From positions 744,001-808,000 of the forward strand of contig NZ_CP016305.1 of the NCBI RefSeq assembly GCF_002285905.1: DNA of 64,000 nucleotides. Reading direction: 5' to 3'. The stretch's first letter is position 1. Every line of letters begins with the position of its first letter. A program made the translations under genes and the position numbers. Source of the DNA: Rickettsia sp. MEAM1 (Bemisia tabaci) (lineage in GTDB: Bacteria > Pseudomonadota > Alphaproteobacteria > Rickettsiales > Rickettsiaceae). Of the stretch, positions 48,367-57,519 are shown piece by piece. The notes beneath the pieces were generated by a model. That model was not told the DNA's origin and did not search any database. It saw nothing but the letters and a program-made list of their open reading frames with translations.

Positions 48367-50202
48367 CTATTTTCTACCAAATAAACGTTCAATATCTTTA
48401 AGCTTAAGTTCAATATAGGTAGGTCTGCCGTGGTTGCACTGTCCTGAAAATGGTGTTTCTTCCATCTGGCGGAGTAGTGCGTTCATTTCCTCTCCTGATA
48501 ATTTTCGTCCTGCTCTGATAGAATAGTGACAAGCGTAAGTCTCGGTAACATGCTCAATTAATTCGGTTAAGGCTATATTTCCCCCGCATTCTACTAAATG
48601 GTCAGCTAAATCTTGAATTAGTTTTTGTACGTTTATATCACCAAGAATATTGGGAATTTCGGTTACTATGATAGATTTTTCGCCAAATTTTTCTAAGCTT
48701 AAGCCTAATTTAGATAATTTATCTTTGTTCTCATATAAAATATCTGCTCTTTTCTCGTCCGGTAATTCGACTATTTCAGGAATGAGTAAACGCTGTTTTA
48801 TTAACTCTTCATTCTTAATATAATTTTTGATTTTTTCATATCCAAGGCGTTCATGTGCCGCATGCTGGTCAGTTATTACTATACTATCTTCCGTCTGTGA
48901 AATAACATAAGTAGTGTGAAGCTGGGCTTTAGCAGCTCCAAGCCTATATTGTGAAGATTTTTGCGGCTCGTTCTGTATACGCTGCTCTACTTCCTGCTCG
49001 ATCCTAGCATGTGGTAGTGTATCTATTAATTTTTGGCAGCTATTATTTGGCGTGTATTTAGGGATAGTAGGTGACGTAGCAGGTCGATATTCGCTAGGTT
49101 TACTATTCACGTTTAAAGGTTTGCTTACAGGCGATTCTTTATTAACGAATGGGTTTTTAAATAATTCAATAGCACTAGATGCAATGGCGGTGGATGCGAT
49201 ATGACTTTTATTTGACAAGGCATTTTTGATTGAATCTATAAGTAAATTCCGTACATAATTCGGATCATGAAATCTAACTTCAGCTTTTGCTGGATGCACA
49301 TTTACGTCAACAAGTTGTGGATCGATTTGTAGGAATATGGCACATAAAGGGTAGCGATCACGCGGCATATAATCTTGATACGCCACCCGTAAAGCTACTT
49401 GCAGCAATTTATCTTTTACTGGTCTGTTATTGATGAATAAAAACTGATCTTCGCTAGATGCTCTATTATATGTTGGGATGCTCGTATAGCCATAAATAGA
49501 AAAATCAGGAGATTTAAAATCTATATAAAAGGCATTTTTTATAAAATCCTCACCTATTACGTCAATTATTCGTTGTTTTAAATTACTTTCTGCATCTTTG
49601 TTTTGCCCTTTAAGCTTCAGTAAAATTTTACCATCATGCGTTAGACTAAAGGAAACTTCAGGATGTGCAAGTGCAATTTTCTTAACTACATCTACAGTAG
49701 CTGCAAGCTCGGTTTTATCAGTTCTTAAAAATTTCAGACGTGCGGGCGTAGCAAAAAATAAATCTCTTATCTCAATTTTAGTACCTTCATTATGAATAGC
49801 TGGAGCAATTTGTTTTTCGTCACCACCAATTAATTTAATTTGAAAAGCTTTTTGATTATCACGTTTTTTAGAAGTAATCAGCATTTTACTAATGGCGGCA
49901 ATAGATGGTAATGCCTCGCCCCTAAAACCGAAAGTATGTATATTTAGGAAATCGGTCTCATCAAGTTTAGAAGTAGTATGACGCTCAACGGCAATCTCTA
50001 GCTCCTTATCCGTCATACCAACGCCGTCATCGGAAATGATGATTAGATTTTTGCCGGCACGCTCTAAGATAATGTCAATTTTGGTACTACCTGCATCAAC
50101 GGCATTTTCAACCAATTCCTTTACAACCGATGCGGGACGCTCTATAACCTCACCGGCTGCAATGCGGTTGATAGTACTTTCTGAAAGAAGCTTTATAGTC
50201 AT
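48367..50202 (-). CDS. mutL: DNA mismatch repair protein MutL
   Basis: A 611-residue GHKL ATPase that links MutS recognition to strand removal. N-terminal motifs: IAAGEVIERPASVVKELVEN, DDGVGM, TFGFRGEALPSI, GTKIEIRDLF. The C-terminal dimerisation/endonuclease region ends CNHGRPTYIELKL. It overlaps the upstream zinc-finger gene by 4 bp (ATGA). Intact repair is notable next to the many single-base lesions. Confidence 0.96.
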   Translation of the reverse strand: MTIKLLSESTINRIAAGEVIERPASVVKELVENAVDAGSTKIDIILERAGKNLIIISDDGVGMTDKELEIAVERHTTSKLDETDFLNIHTFGFRGEALPSIAAISKMLITSKKRDNQKAFQIKLIGGDEKQIAPAIHNEGTKIEIRDLFFATPARLKFLRTDKTELAATVDVVKKIALAHPEVSFSLTHDGKILLKLKGQNKDAESNLKQRIIDVIGEDFIKNAFYIDFKSPDFSIYGYTSIPTYNRASSEDQFLFINNRPVKDKLLQVALRVAYQDYMPRDRYPLCAIFLQIDPQLVDVNVHPAKAEVRFHDPNYVRNLLIDSIKNALSNKSHIASTAIASSAIELFKNPFVNKESPVSKPLNVNSKPSEYRPATSPTIPKYTPNNSCQKLIDTLPHARIEQEVEQRIQNEPQKSSQYRLGAAKAQLHTTYVISQTEDSIVITDQHAAHERLGYEKIKNYIKNEELIKQRLLIPEIVELPDEKRADILYENKDKLSKLGLSLEKFGEKSIIVTEIPNILGDINVQKLIQDLADHLVECGGNIALTELIEHVTETYACHYSIRAGRKLSGEEMNALLRQMEETPFSGQCNHGRPTYIELKLKDIERLFGRK

Positions 50203-50366
50203 TTTGTTTCTATTAATCTAAATTTCTTACTACAATAAGGGCAGCTAACTTCCTTTTTTGCTTTATCAATTTCTAAATAAACTTTCGGATGATCATAAGG
50301 CGGTTCTTTGCCACAACAAGATACAGATGCATCAACGCTATTAACAATTTCCATAGATTTATACAT
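50199..50366 (-). CDS. Zinc-finger CHCC-type small protein
   Basis: A 55-residue protein starting MYKSMEIVNSVDASVSCC. CCGKEPPYDHPKVYLEI followed by SCPYCSKKF is the zf-CHCC pattern (Cys, His-Pro, CPYC), the family of the mitochondrial complex I subunit NDUFS6. In alphaproteobacteria these proteins are thought to associate with NADH dehydrogenase. The stop overlaps the mutL start by 4 bp. Too short for many gene finders. Confidence 0.85.
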   Translation of the reverse strand: MYKSMEIVNSVDASVSCCGKEPPYDHPKVYLEIDKAKKEVSCPYCSKKFRLIETK

Positions 50367-50423
50367 TTTTCTTTAAGTAAAATCTAACATAAGTTACTTT
50401 TAAAGTAAAGTATACTCGTTTAA

Positions 50424-50985
50424 TGTCCCCCTTCGGGGATCAAAAATCCCTCGCCTTTAGGCGAAGGGAAGATATAATGAAATTGCTTTAGCAATGAATT
50501 TATATCAAGAAATATGAGAAGTTATAGAAAGAATAGTCATAGTCAGTATGATTTAAAAGTGCATCTTATATGGATACCAAAATATAGGAAGAGAATATTG
50601 ATAGGCAAAGTATTGGAAAGGACTAGAGATTTACTGAGGCAGATTTGTATGGAACATGAAGTACATATAATTTCAGGGAAAATATCATGTGATCACGTAC
50701 ATATGTTTATCTCATATAAGCCGCAAATATCTCTTAGCAAGTTAGTACAGTATTTAAAAGGCATTAGCTCAAGAATTTTATTGCAAGAATTTACTCATTT
50801 ACGAAAACAATTTTGGGGCAATCATTTGTGGGCTAGGGGCTATATGGCAGTCAGTTCAGGTAATATAACTGATGAAATGATACAGCACTATATTGATGAA
50901 CAGGAAGGTGAACCTGTGAATGATGATCGATTTCTAATCGATTCCACTTTATAACCCCTCAGCTTATAGCTGAGGGTTGTTTAGT
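50424..50985 (+). mobile_element. IS200-like element, complete (562 bp)
   Basis: The same ends as at 12446, preceded by CTCGTTTAA. Followed immediately by a ~110-bp dispersed repeat. Confidence 0.95.
50514..50954 (+). CDS. tnpA: IS200-like transposase TnpA
   Basis: A 146-residue Y1/HUH transposase. One residue differs (Ser-to-Leu in GKVLERT) from the copies at 34270 and 39771. HVHMF is intact. Confidence 0.95.
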   Translation: MRSYRKNSHSQYDLKVHLIWIPKYRKRILIGKVLERTRDLLRQICMEHEVHIISGKISCDHVHMFISYKPQISLSKLVQYLKGISSRILLQEFTHLRKQFWGNHLWARGYMAVSSGNITDEMIQHYIDEQEGEPVNDDRFLIDSTL

Positions 50986-50987
50986 TT

Positions 50988-51110
50988 GAAAAATTGGCGG
51001 CGTTGTCCTAGAAGTACTTCGGTACTCACGTATTAAGTATACGTTCCGTTCCTCGTCTTGTGGACGCCTTGCTCTTTTCCAAATTAAACTTCGTCTACCT
51101 AACTCTTCTC
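50988..51110. repeat. ~110-bp dispersed repeat, third copy
   Basis: TGAAAAATTGGCGGCG, CTCACGTATTAAGTATACG, GGACGCCTTGCTCTTTTC and ACTTCGTCTACC are shared with 37126-37245 and, inverted, 13165-13276. A hairpin AGAAGTACTTCGGTACT forms in the middle. Confidence 0.8.
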
Positions 51111-51367
51111 TTATTAGGATTATATATTTATTTAAAGAGGTAAAAATGAAAGATAAAGTAGTAGTTATAACTGGTTCAACAAGTGGTATCGGATTTGAAA
51201 TAGCCAAGCATTTTGCAAAACTTGGTACAAAATTAGTTATTAATGGTTTTGCAAAGATGATGAAGTGCAAAAAATTTCTACGGAATTAAAAAATCTTGGT
51301 GCAGCTGACATATTTTATCAAGGAGTAAATCTTGAAAAGCCGAGTGAAATAAAAGCTATGTTTGAAA

Positions 51368-52228
51368 GGCACCGTCAAGTTAAGTAAATTAGTATCACAA
51401 AGTACTATATTTTTAGATTTCAGACAGCAAGAAGTCTTTGAGTAGCTTCATCCCAAATGGATTTAGCGGACGCAAATGCAATTCTTTGCTCAGATGCTGT
51501 TTTAGTATATCTTCCAACATTTACAGCAAATATATTTCTGACTTTTCCCATCAGTGATAATGCACATTGTGCTGAATTAGGATGCTTAAATTTAATCAGT
51601 ATCTTCTCTTTTCTCCTAGTTGGCTGATGGGCATTCTCAATCCGATTATTTAGTCTTTTATCGGTACGATGCTTAGTCCTAGGACACATATACCTAACTG
51701 GTTTAATGTAGCTTTTTAGCTTATCAGTCACAATAACCCTTGGACATGGATAATTACCCAATAATCTTGATAAAAAGCGAATAGCTGATTTCTTGTTACG
51801 ACGCTTCTGCAGTAATACTTCTAATTCATGTCCCTCAGAGTCAACAGCTCTCCATAATATGAATACTTCACCTTTGATCTTGATATTCATCTCATCCAAA
51901 TGCCATTTATCAGTTGGCTCTCGCTCTCTCTTACTAATAACATCTTGAAAATAAACTACAAACTTATAACACCAAAACCTTACAGTCTCATGACTTAATA
52001 TAATACCTCGATAAGCCATCTGCTCTTGAACATCTCGGTAACTATTATTAAAGCGATGATATAACCATACTGTATGGCTAATAATGCTTGCTGGAAAACG
52101 ATGTCTATTCGGGGCTTGAGTAATATGCATAGCGGTAAAATCTAGGATAAATTGTTACTGCTATTCTATAAATCATTCCCTGTAATTGCTCAATACTTAA
52201 TTTATACCTCCCTTAACTTGACGGTGCC
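51368..52228 (-). mobile_element. IS6-like element, complete (861 bp)
   Basis: Terminal GGCACCGTCAAGTTAA repeats. Flanks GTTTGAAA and TTTCTATG do not match, agreeing with a deletion of the dehydrogenase centre. Confidence 0.95.
51420..52130 (-). CDS. IS6-family DDE transposase
   Basis: 236 residues, full length. Two residues differ from the common form (REREPTDK for RERKPTDK; AQCALSL for AQCTLSL), so this copy has drifted a little. DDE residues kept. Confidence 0.94.
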   Translation of the reverse strand: MHITQAPNRHRFPASIISHTVWLYHRFNNSYRDVQEQMAYRGIILSHETVRFWCYKFVVYFQDVISKREREPTDKWHLDEMNIKIKGEVFILWRAVDSEGHELEVLLQKRRNKKSAIRFLSRLLGNYPCPRVIVTDKLKSYIKPVRYMCPRTKHRTDKRLNNRIENAHQPTRRKEKILIKFKHPNSAQCALSLMGKVRNIFAVNVGRYTKTASEQRIAFASAKSIWDEATQRLLAV

Positions 52229-52434
52229 TTTCTATGTGACGAAAAAGCATCATCTATAACAGGAGCTGGACTCTTGATAGATGGGGGCTGGACGGCACAA
52301 TAACCCAAGTTCCTTAATAAATGTTAACTATTAAGAAATAACTAATGCTGGAAATTTCTTGAAAAGTACTTATTTAACTTATTACACTAAAATAAATTAA
52401 TTTTTATTTTTAAGAGGGAGTTATGACACAAAAA

Positions 52435-53295
52435 GGCACCGTCAAGTTAAGGGAGGTATAAATTAAGTATTGAGCAATTACAGGGAATGATTTATAGAAT
52501 AGCAGTAACAATTTATCCTAGATTTTACCGCTATGCATATTACTCAAGCCCCGAATAGACATCGTTTTCCAGCAAGCATTATTAGCCATACAGTATGGTT
52601 ATATCATCGCTTTAATAATAGTTACCGAGATGTTCAAGAGCAGATGGCTTATCGAGGTATTATATTAAGTCATGAGACTGTAAGGTTTTGGTGTTATAAG
52701 TTTGTAGTTTATTTTCAAGATGTTATTAGTAAGAGAGAGCGAAAGCCAACTGATAAATGGCATTTGGATGAGATGAATATCAAGATCAAAGGTGAAGTAT
52801 TCATATTATGGAGAGCTGTTGACTCTGAGGGACATGAATTAGAAGTATTACTGCAGAAGCGTCGTAACAAGAAATCAGCTATTCGCTTTTTATCAAGATT
52901 ATTGGGTAATTATCCATGTCCAAGGGTTATTGTGACTGATAAGCTAAAAAGCTACATTAAACCAGTTAGGTATATGTGTCCTAGGACTAAGCATCGTACC
53001 GATAAAAGACTAAATAATCGGATTGAGAATGCCCATCAGCCAACTAGGAGAAAAGAGAAGATACTGATTAAATTTAAGCATCCTAATTCAGCACAATGTA
53101 CATTATCACTGATGGGAAAAGTCAGAAATATATTTGCTGTAAATGTTGGAAGATATACTAAAACAGCATCTGAGCAAAGAATTGCATTTGCGTCCGCTAA
53201 ATCCATTTGGGATGAAGCTACTCAAAGACTTCTTGCTGTCTGAAATCTAAAAATATAGTACTTTGTGATACTAATTTACTTAACTTGACGGTGCC
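52435..53295 (+). mobile_element. IS6-like element, complete (861 bp)
   Basis: Terminal repeats are intact; flanks CACAAAAA and TTGGAATT do not match. The left flank ends in GGGAGTTATGACACAAAA, a ribosome binding site plus the first four codons of another gene that is lost. The right flank is the nhaA 5' fragment. It forms an inverted pair with the IS6 at 51368, only 206 bp apart. Confidence 0.95.
52533..53243 (+). CDS. IS6-family DDE transposase
   Basis: 236 residues, identical to the copy at 1380, with intact catalytic residues. Confidence 0.95.
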   Translation: MHITQAPNRHRFPASIISHTVWLYHRFNNSYRDVQEQMAYRGIILSHETVRFWCYKFVVYFQDVISKRERKPTDKWHLDEMNIKIKGEVFILWRAVDSEGHELEVLLQKRRNKKSAIRFLSRLLGNYPCPRVIVTDKLKSYIKPVRYMCPRTKHRTDKRLNNRIENAHQPTRRKEKILIKFKHPNSAQCTLSLMGKVRNIFAVNVGRYTKTASEQRIAFASAKSIWDEATQRLLAV

Positions 53296-53689
53296 TTGGA
53301 ATTGCCCATCCTTTTATCAATTCAGGTTTATTATAATTGAAAAACACATATATTAACGCAGGAACTACTACACCTCCAAGTGCTGCCGCCATAGGTAATA
53401 CTAATTTTCTTTTATTTTTGTATTCACCTTCTACTAAATGAAATTTCATTTCTAAACCTATTAATAGGAAGAAGAAAGTCATAAGACCATCATTAACTAA
53501 CTCTATAAAAGTCGTTTCTAAACTTATATTTCCTATTGTTAAGGCGATTTTGCTGTAAATAAGAAAAATATAATGACCTCTTAGACTAGTATTACTAACG
53601 GTAATTGCTGAAGCGAATGCAATAATTAATATTATGCCAACAAAAGTTCCTGATTTAATTAATTCTTTTAGTTTATTATCTATACTCAT
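53296..53689 (-). pseudogene. nhaA: Na+/H+ antiporter NhaA, N-terminal fragment
   Basis: Reads MSIDNKLKELIKSGTFVGII, then LMTFFFLLIGLEMKFHLVEG and AAALGGVVVPALIYVFFN, up to IKGWAIP, all typical of the first 131 residues of NhaA. At 53296 it enters an IS6 end that adds RHRQVK and a stop. The C-terminal helices are at 27911-28286 on the other strand. The start codon is the native one. Confidence 0.92.
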
Positions 53690-53885
53690 GCTATTTAATA
53701 TTATATCGAGATTTTTAATATAAATTATTGAAACTTTTTAATAAAGTCAAAGTATAATTTTTAATAGTAATTTATTCTTATAAATAGGATAAAAGTTGTT
53801 TTTATGCTTAAGTAACATTATAGTCTTGTACGAATATATATAGGAATATATAATTATTAATTAAGATATTTTAGTATTAAATTTT

Positions 53886-55687
53886 ATGCTAGCAGAACAA
53901 CAAACTGAGTGGATTATCAGTAACAACCTAGTAAATAAAGGTTGGCATATAGATAATGATGTTAAAAAAAATGTTTATTTTCAAAAGCCTAAATTAGAAA
54001 TACAAAGAGATAAATTAAACGGAAAGCGACCCGATTATATTTTATATAAGAGCAACACCGATAAACCTATTGCAATAATAGAAGCAAAGAAAGCAGGAAA
54101 GGATTTAAAGCAAGCTTTAGAGCAAGCTACAGAATATGCGAAACTGCTTGACGTTTATATAGTATTTGCAATGAACGGAACTTACTGTGAAGCTCGTTTT
54201 GTCGCTAATAATAAAGAGTTAATATTAAACGGTGAAGAAGTAAAAGAATTATTACGTGAAAAAGAGTTATTAGCTTTTTTAGAAGAATCCAGCAATGAAG
54301 CTTGGACTATACCAAAAGAAGTTAAGGTCTCACGTGAGGAATTAATATCCGTATTTAAAAACTTAAATAACCTTTTAAGAAGCGAGGGGCTTCGAGCAGG
54401 GATAGAAAGATTTAGCGAATTTGCAAATATATTATTCTTGAAATTACTAAGTGAGAATAATGAAAAATCTTGGTGAAATAGTATTAAAGCTCAATCAAAT
54501 GACGATATTATCGGTTACATTAATGGCTATGTTATAGAACAAATTAAGAGAAAATATGGAGGTGATGTTTTCACACCTATTTCTCTAAGCAATTCCCATA
54601 CTCTTCGTCATATCATTGATGCAATCGATCCTCTTATTTTATCTTCAACAAATATAAAAGATAATGCGTTTGAGTATTTTTTAGAAAAAACTAGATCAAC
54701 CTGTGATTATTTGGGTGAATATTTCACTCCTAAAAATATAATAAAGCTTACGATCAATTATGTAGACCCTAAATTTGGTGAAACAGTATATGATCCTTTT
54801 TGTGGCAGTGGAGGGTTTTTAACAGAAGCTTTTAATTATATTAAAGAAAATAATATAATTAACACTGACGAAGACTTGGAAAGATTAAAGCATAATACAT
54901 TATATGGGCGAGAAATAACTACAACCGCTAGAATCGCAAAAATGAATATGATTCTACATGGTGACGGACATAGTGGAATCCAGCAGATAAACAGTCTTGA
55001 AAATCCTGAATATATCAGACCTACAACTAATCAAACATTAAAATTTGATATAATCGTTACTAATATGCCTTTTTCTCAGGAAATTACTAAAAAGACTATT
55101 AAAAACGGTAAAACTGTAACAGAAAATCATATCACACATCTTTATTATAACGGCATCGCTAAAAATAACGGTGATGCCTCTTGCGTCCTTCACTGTCTTC
55201 AGAATTTAAGAGAAGGCGGTAGGATGGCATTAGTAGTACCTGAAGGATTTTTATTTAGAAGAGATACAGCTGCCGTTCGTCAGTTTCTATTATCGAAAGC
55301 AAAATTACAAACCGTTATTTCTCTACCGCAAGATACTTTTCTACCTTATACGGGAGTAAAAACATCTATACTTTATTTCACTGACGCACATAAACCTAAT
55401 TACCAAAGATACTATTGGTTTTATGAAAAAAAATACTAGTACCACCTCAAACAACAAAAAAAAGAAAAAATAATTCTTTCAATTTCAAAAAAGTCGTTGA
55501 AAATTCAAAAATTGATATGTTTGAATTTAGTTTTGAGAGGATAGACTTAAAAGAAGTAAAGAATAATAATTATAATTTAGTTGGCTCTGCATATAGAGAT
55601 ACTAAAAATATTATTCCTACTAACCAAAAGATTGTTATAGAAAAAATCACACTACTTGGTAAAAAGATTTTAGCAACAACTAGATAG
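53886..55687 (+). pseudogene. Nuclease-methyltransferase fusion (type I-like/IIG R-M), interrupted
   Basis: Residues 1-~150 form a type I HsdR-N-like PD-(D/E)xK nuclease (KRPDYILYKSNTDKPIAIIE then AKK). Next comes an HsdM-like N-terminal helical domain (VSREELISVFKNLNNLLRS). A single TGA (54474-54476) stops it, but the same frame runs on for 79 codons, then the N6-adenine methylase core: GEYFTPKNIIKL, motif I DPFCGSGGFL, motif IV TNMPFS (usual NPPF is changed). A TAG at 55437 with frameshift ends it; the rest (NFKKVVENSKIDMFEFSFER) is in another frame to 55687. No separate specificity subunit is seen. Inactive. Confidence 0.88.
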
Positions 55688-55702
55688 TTAAAAATAACTC
55701 TA

Positions 55703-56872
55703 ATGCACACTACCTACCTAAAAAACTTAATTAGTTTTGAATCTCTAACTCCCCAGAGTAACGGAGCTATTGAATATATTGACAATTTGCTTAAAGAACA
55801 TGGCTTTAAGACCGAGGTAAAAATTTTTGGTGAGACCGAGCAAGTTACTAATCTTTATGCTGTTTATGGCAATAGTAAACCTAATATTTGCTTTGTTGGA
55901 CATGTTGATGTAGTTCCTGCTGGTGATCCTAACCTTTGGTATAATTCTAATCCCTTTAAAGCTCATGAGCAGGACGAAAAAATATACGGCAGAGGGGCAG
56001 TTGATATGAAAGGGTCAATTGCATGTTTTCTAGCAGCTAGCTTAGACTTCATAAAAAATAACACCGATTTTGTAGGTTCGATTAGCTTTTTACTTACTAG
56101 CGATGAAGAGGGAAAAGCAAAGCACGGCACTAAGGAGATGCTACAATATATATATAATCAAGGACATGAAATTGATTTTGCTATTGTTGGTGAACCTACT
56201 TGCGAAAAAGAGATAGGGGACACAATTAAAATTGGCAGAAGAGGAAGTATTAATTTTAAGTTGGCTGTAAAAGGCTTAGGTGGACATGTAGCTTATCCGC
56301 AAAAAGCAAATAATCCATTACCTTGCTTAATAAAAGTATTAAACGAACTAACAAATATTAAGCTTGATAAAGGTACTAAATTTTTTCAAAGCTCAAACCT
56401 CGAAGTAACAAATATTGACGTTGGTAATAATACTACAAATGTGATTCCCGAAACAGCAATTGCACATTTTAATATACGTTTTAATAACTTGTATAGTGCA
56501 GAAACTCTAGCAAAACAGGTAGAAGAAATTATTAAACAACACTGCCAAAAGTATAAATTAGATTATACGCTAGAATATAATAGCGCTGCCGATAGTTTTA
56601 TTCAAAATCCTAATGATAAGATAAAAGAATTTGCTACAATAGTAGAAAAAACTCTTAATATAAAACCAAATTTTTCTACAAGCGGCGGTACATCCGATGC
56701 AAGATTTGTTAAAAATTATTGCCCCTTAGTAGAATTCGGTTTATTATCAGACGTTGCACATAAAATAAACGAATATACCAAAATTAGCGATTTACAAAAA
56801 TTATACGATGTATATTATAACTTTTTAATGGAAACATTAAATGTTACTGGATCCCCGCCTATGCGGGAATGA
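55703..56872 (+). CDS. dapE: Succinyl-diaminopimelate desuccinylase
   Basis: A 389-residue di-zinc M20-family peptidase-like enzyme of mDAP/lysine synthesis. Metal ligands are visible: H in FVGHVDVVPAGD, D in RGAVDMKGS, the E pair in TSDEEG, then a His near the end (ISDLQK region). The last ~9 residues (TGSPPMRE) and stop are encoded by a small palindrome (GGATCCCCGCCTATGCGGGA), a repeat-derived extension beyond the normal C-terminus. tRNA-Leu follows. Confidence 0.94.
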   Translation: MHTTYLKNLISFESLTPQSNGAIEYIDNLLKEHGFKTEVKIFGETEQVTNLYAVYGNSKPNICFVGHVDVVPAGDPNLWYNSNPFKAHEQDEKIYGRGAVDMKGSIACFLAASLDFIKNNTDFVGSISFLLTSDEEGKAKHGTKEMLQYIYNQGHEIDFAIVGEPTCEKEIGDTIKIGRRGSINFKLAVKGLGGHVAYPQKANNPLPCLIKVLNELTNIKLDKGTKFFQSSNLEVTNIDVGNNTTNVIPETAIAHFNIRFNNLYSAETLAKQVEEIIKQHCQKYKLDYTLEYNSAADSFIQNPNDKIKEFATIVEKTLNIKPNFSTSGGTSDARFVKNYCPLVEFGLLSDVAHKINEYTKISDLQKLYDVYYNFLMETLNVTGSPPMRE

Positions 56873-56925
56873 CATAACAGAAAAATTGAACGATACAGCC
56901 AATTTTTCAAATAAAACGAGTATAT

Positions 56926-57010
56926 GCGGATGTGATGGAACTGGTAGACATGCAAGATTTAGGTTCTTGTGCCGCAAGGCGTGGGGGTTCAAGTCCCTTC
57001 ATCCGTACCA
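56926..57010 (+). tRNA. tRNA-Leu (TAG)
   Basis: The acceptor GCGGATG pairs with CATCCGT (one G-T pair) and ends A-CCA, encoded. The D arm is TGGAACTGGTAGACA, the anticodon stem CAAGA/TCTTG with loop TTTAGGT giving TAG, a long class II variable arm (TGCCGCAAGGCG), and T arm GGGGTTCAAGTCCC. 85 nt including CCA. Confidence 0.95.
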
Positions 57011-57048
57011 CTTAAATTTTTTCTCATAAGAATAATATTAAGGTTTTT

Positions 57049-57513
57049 ATGCAGCAATTTAGTATTTATCAAACAAGTGATGAATTACTGCTGAAAGCAA
57101 TTTTTCTTTTGATAGAGAAGTGTTATTATTCTGATCTTAAGAGCGTTGTACTTACTGTTGATGCAGAGCAGCAAGAAATGCTAAATAAAAATCTTTGGAC
57201 TTATTCCCGCAAACAATTTATCCCTCACGGCAGTAAAGTTGACCCGCAACCTGAAAAACAGCCTATTTACATTACTGATACACTACAAAATCCCAATAAC
57301 GCTAGTGTGCTTATTATTATCTCACCGACTAACATAGAGAAAATTTTACAAGTTAAAGAGTATGTCAGCGATTTTAAAAGAATAATTATAATAACTGATT
57401 TACCAGAAGATTTAAAAAAGCTGAATTTAAAAATAAGCCAAATTACCGAACAGGAAAACACTATAGACTGTTTTACTCAAGATCAACGTGGTTCGTGGAA
57501 TAAGGTAGGATAA
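57049..57513 (+). CDS. holC: DNA polymerase III subunit chi
   Basis: 154 residues. It starts MQQFSIYQTSDELLLKAIFL and includes LWTYSRKQFIPHG, then ITDTLQNPNNASVLIII, the family pattern. Chi links the clamp loader to SSB. An IS200-like element begins 6 bp after the stop (57520). The gene itself is whole. Confidence 0.88.
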   Translation: MQQFSIYQTSDELLLKAIFLLIEKCYYSDLKSVVLTVDAEQQEMLNKNLWTYSRKQFIPHGSKVDPQPEKQPIYITDTLQNPNNASVLIIISPTNIEKILQVKEYVSDFKRIIIITDLPEDLKKLNLKISQITEQENTIDCFTQDQRGSWNKVG

Positions 57514-57519
57514 ATTTAA

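Larger units (their letters stand above)
51146..52303 (+). pseudogene. bdhA: 3-hydroxybutyrate dehydrogenase, frameshifted and cut by IS6
   Basis: The 5' part starts MKDKVVVITGSTSGIGFEIA with a Rossmann GxxxGxG motif and a ribosome binding site AAGAGG. A one-base loss near 51252 (GCAAAGATG for GCAAAAGATG) shifts the frame; the other frame continues KISTELKNLGAADIFYQGVN to MFE, where an IS6 begins at 51368. After the IS, 52229-52303 encodes FLCDEKASSITGAG and LLIDGGWTAQ-stop, the family tail. About 150 central residues, including the catalytic Tyr-x-x-x-Lys, are gone. It acted in PHB/ketone-body oxidation; assignment to BdhA rather than another SDR rests on the tail. Confidence 0.85.

Noticed and set aside
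56841-57029. Open frame across tRNA-Leu
   Set aside because: It overlaps a clear tRNA and the dapE tail; a chance frame.
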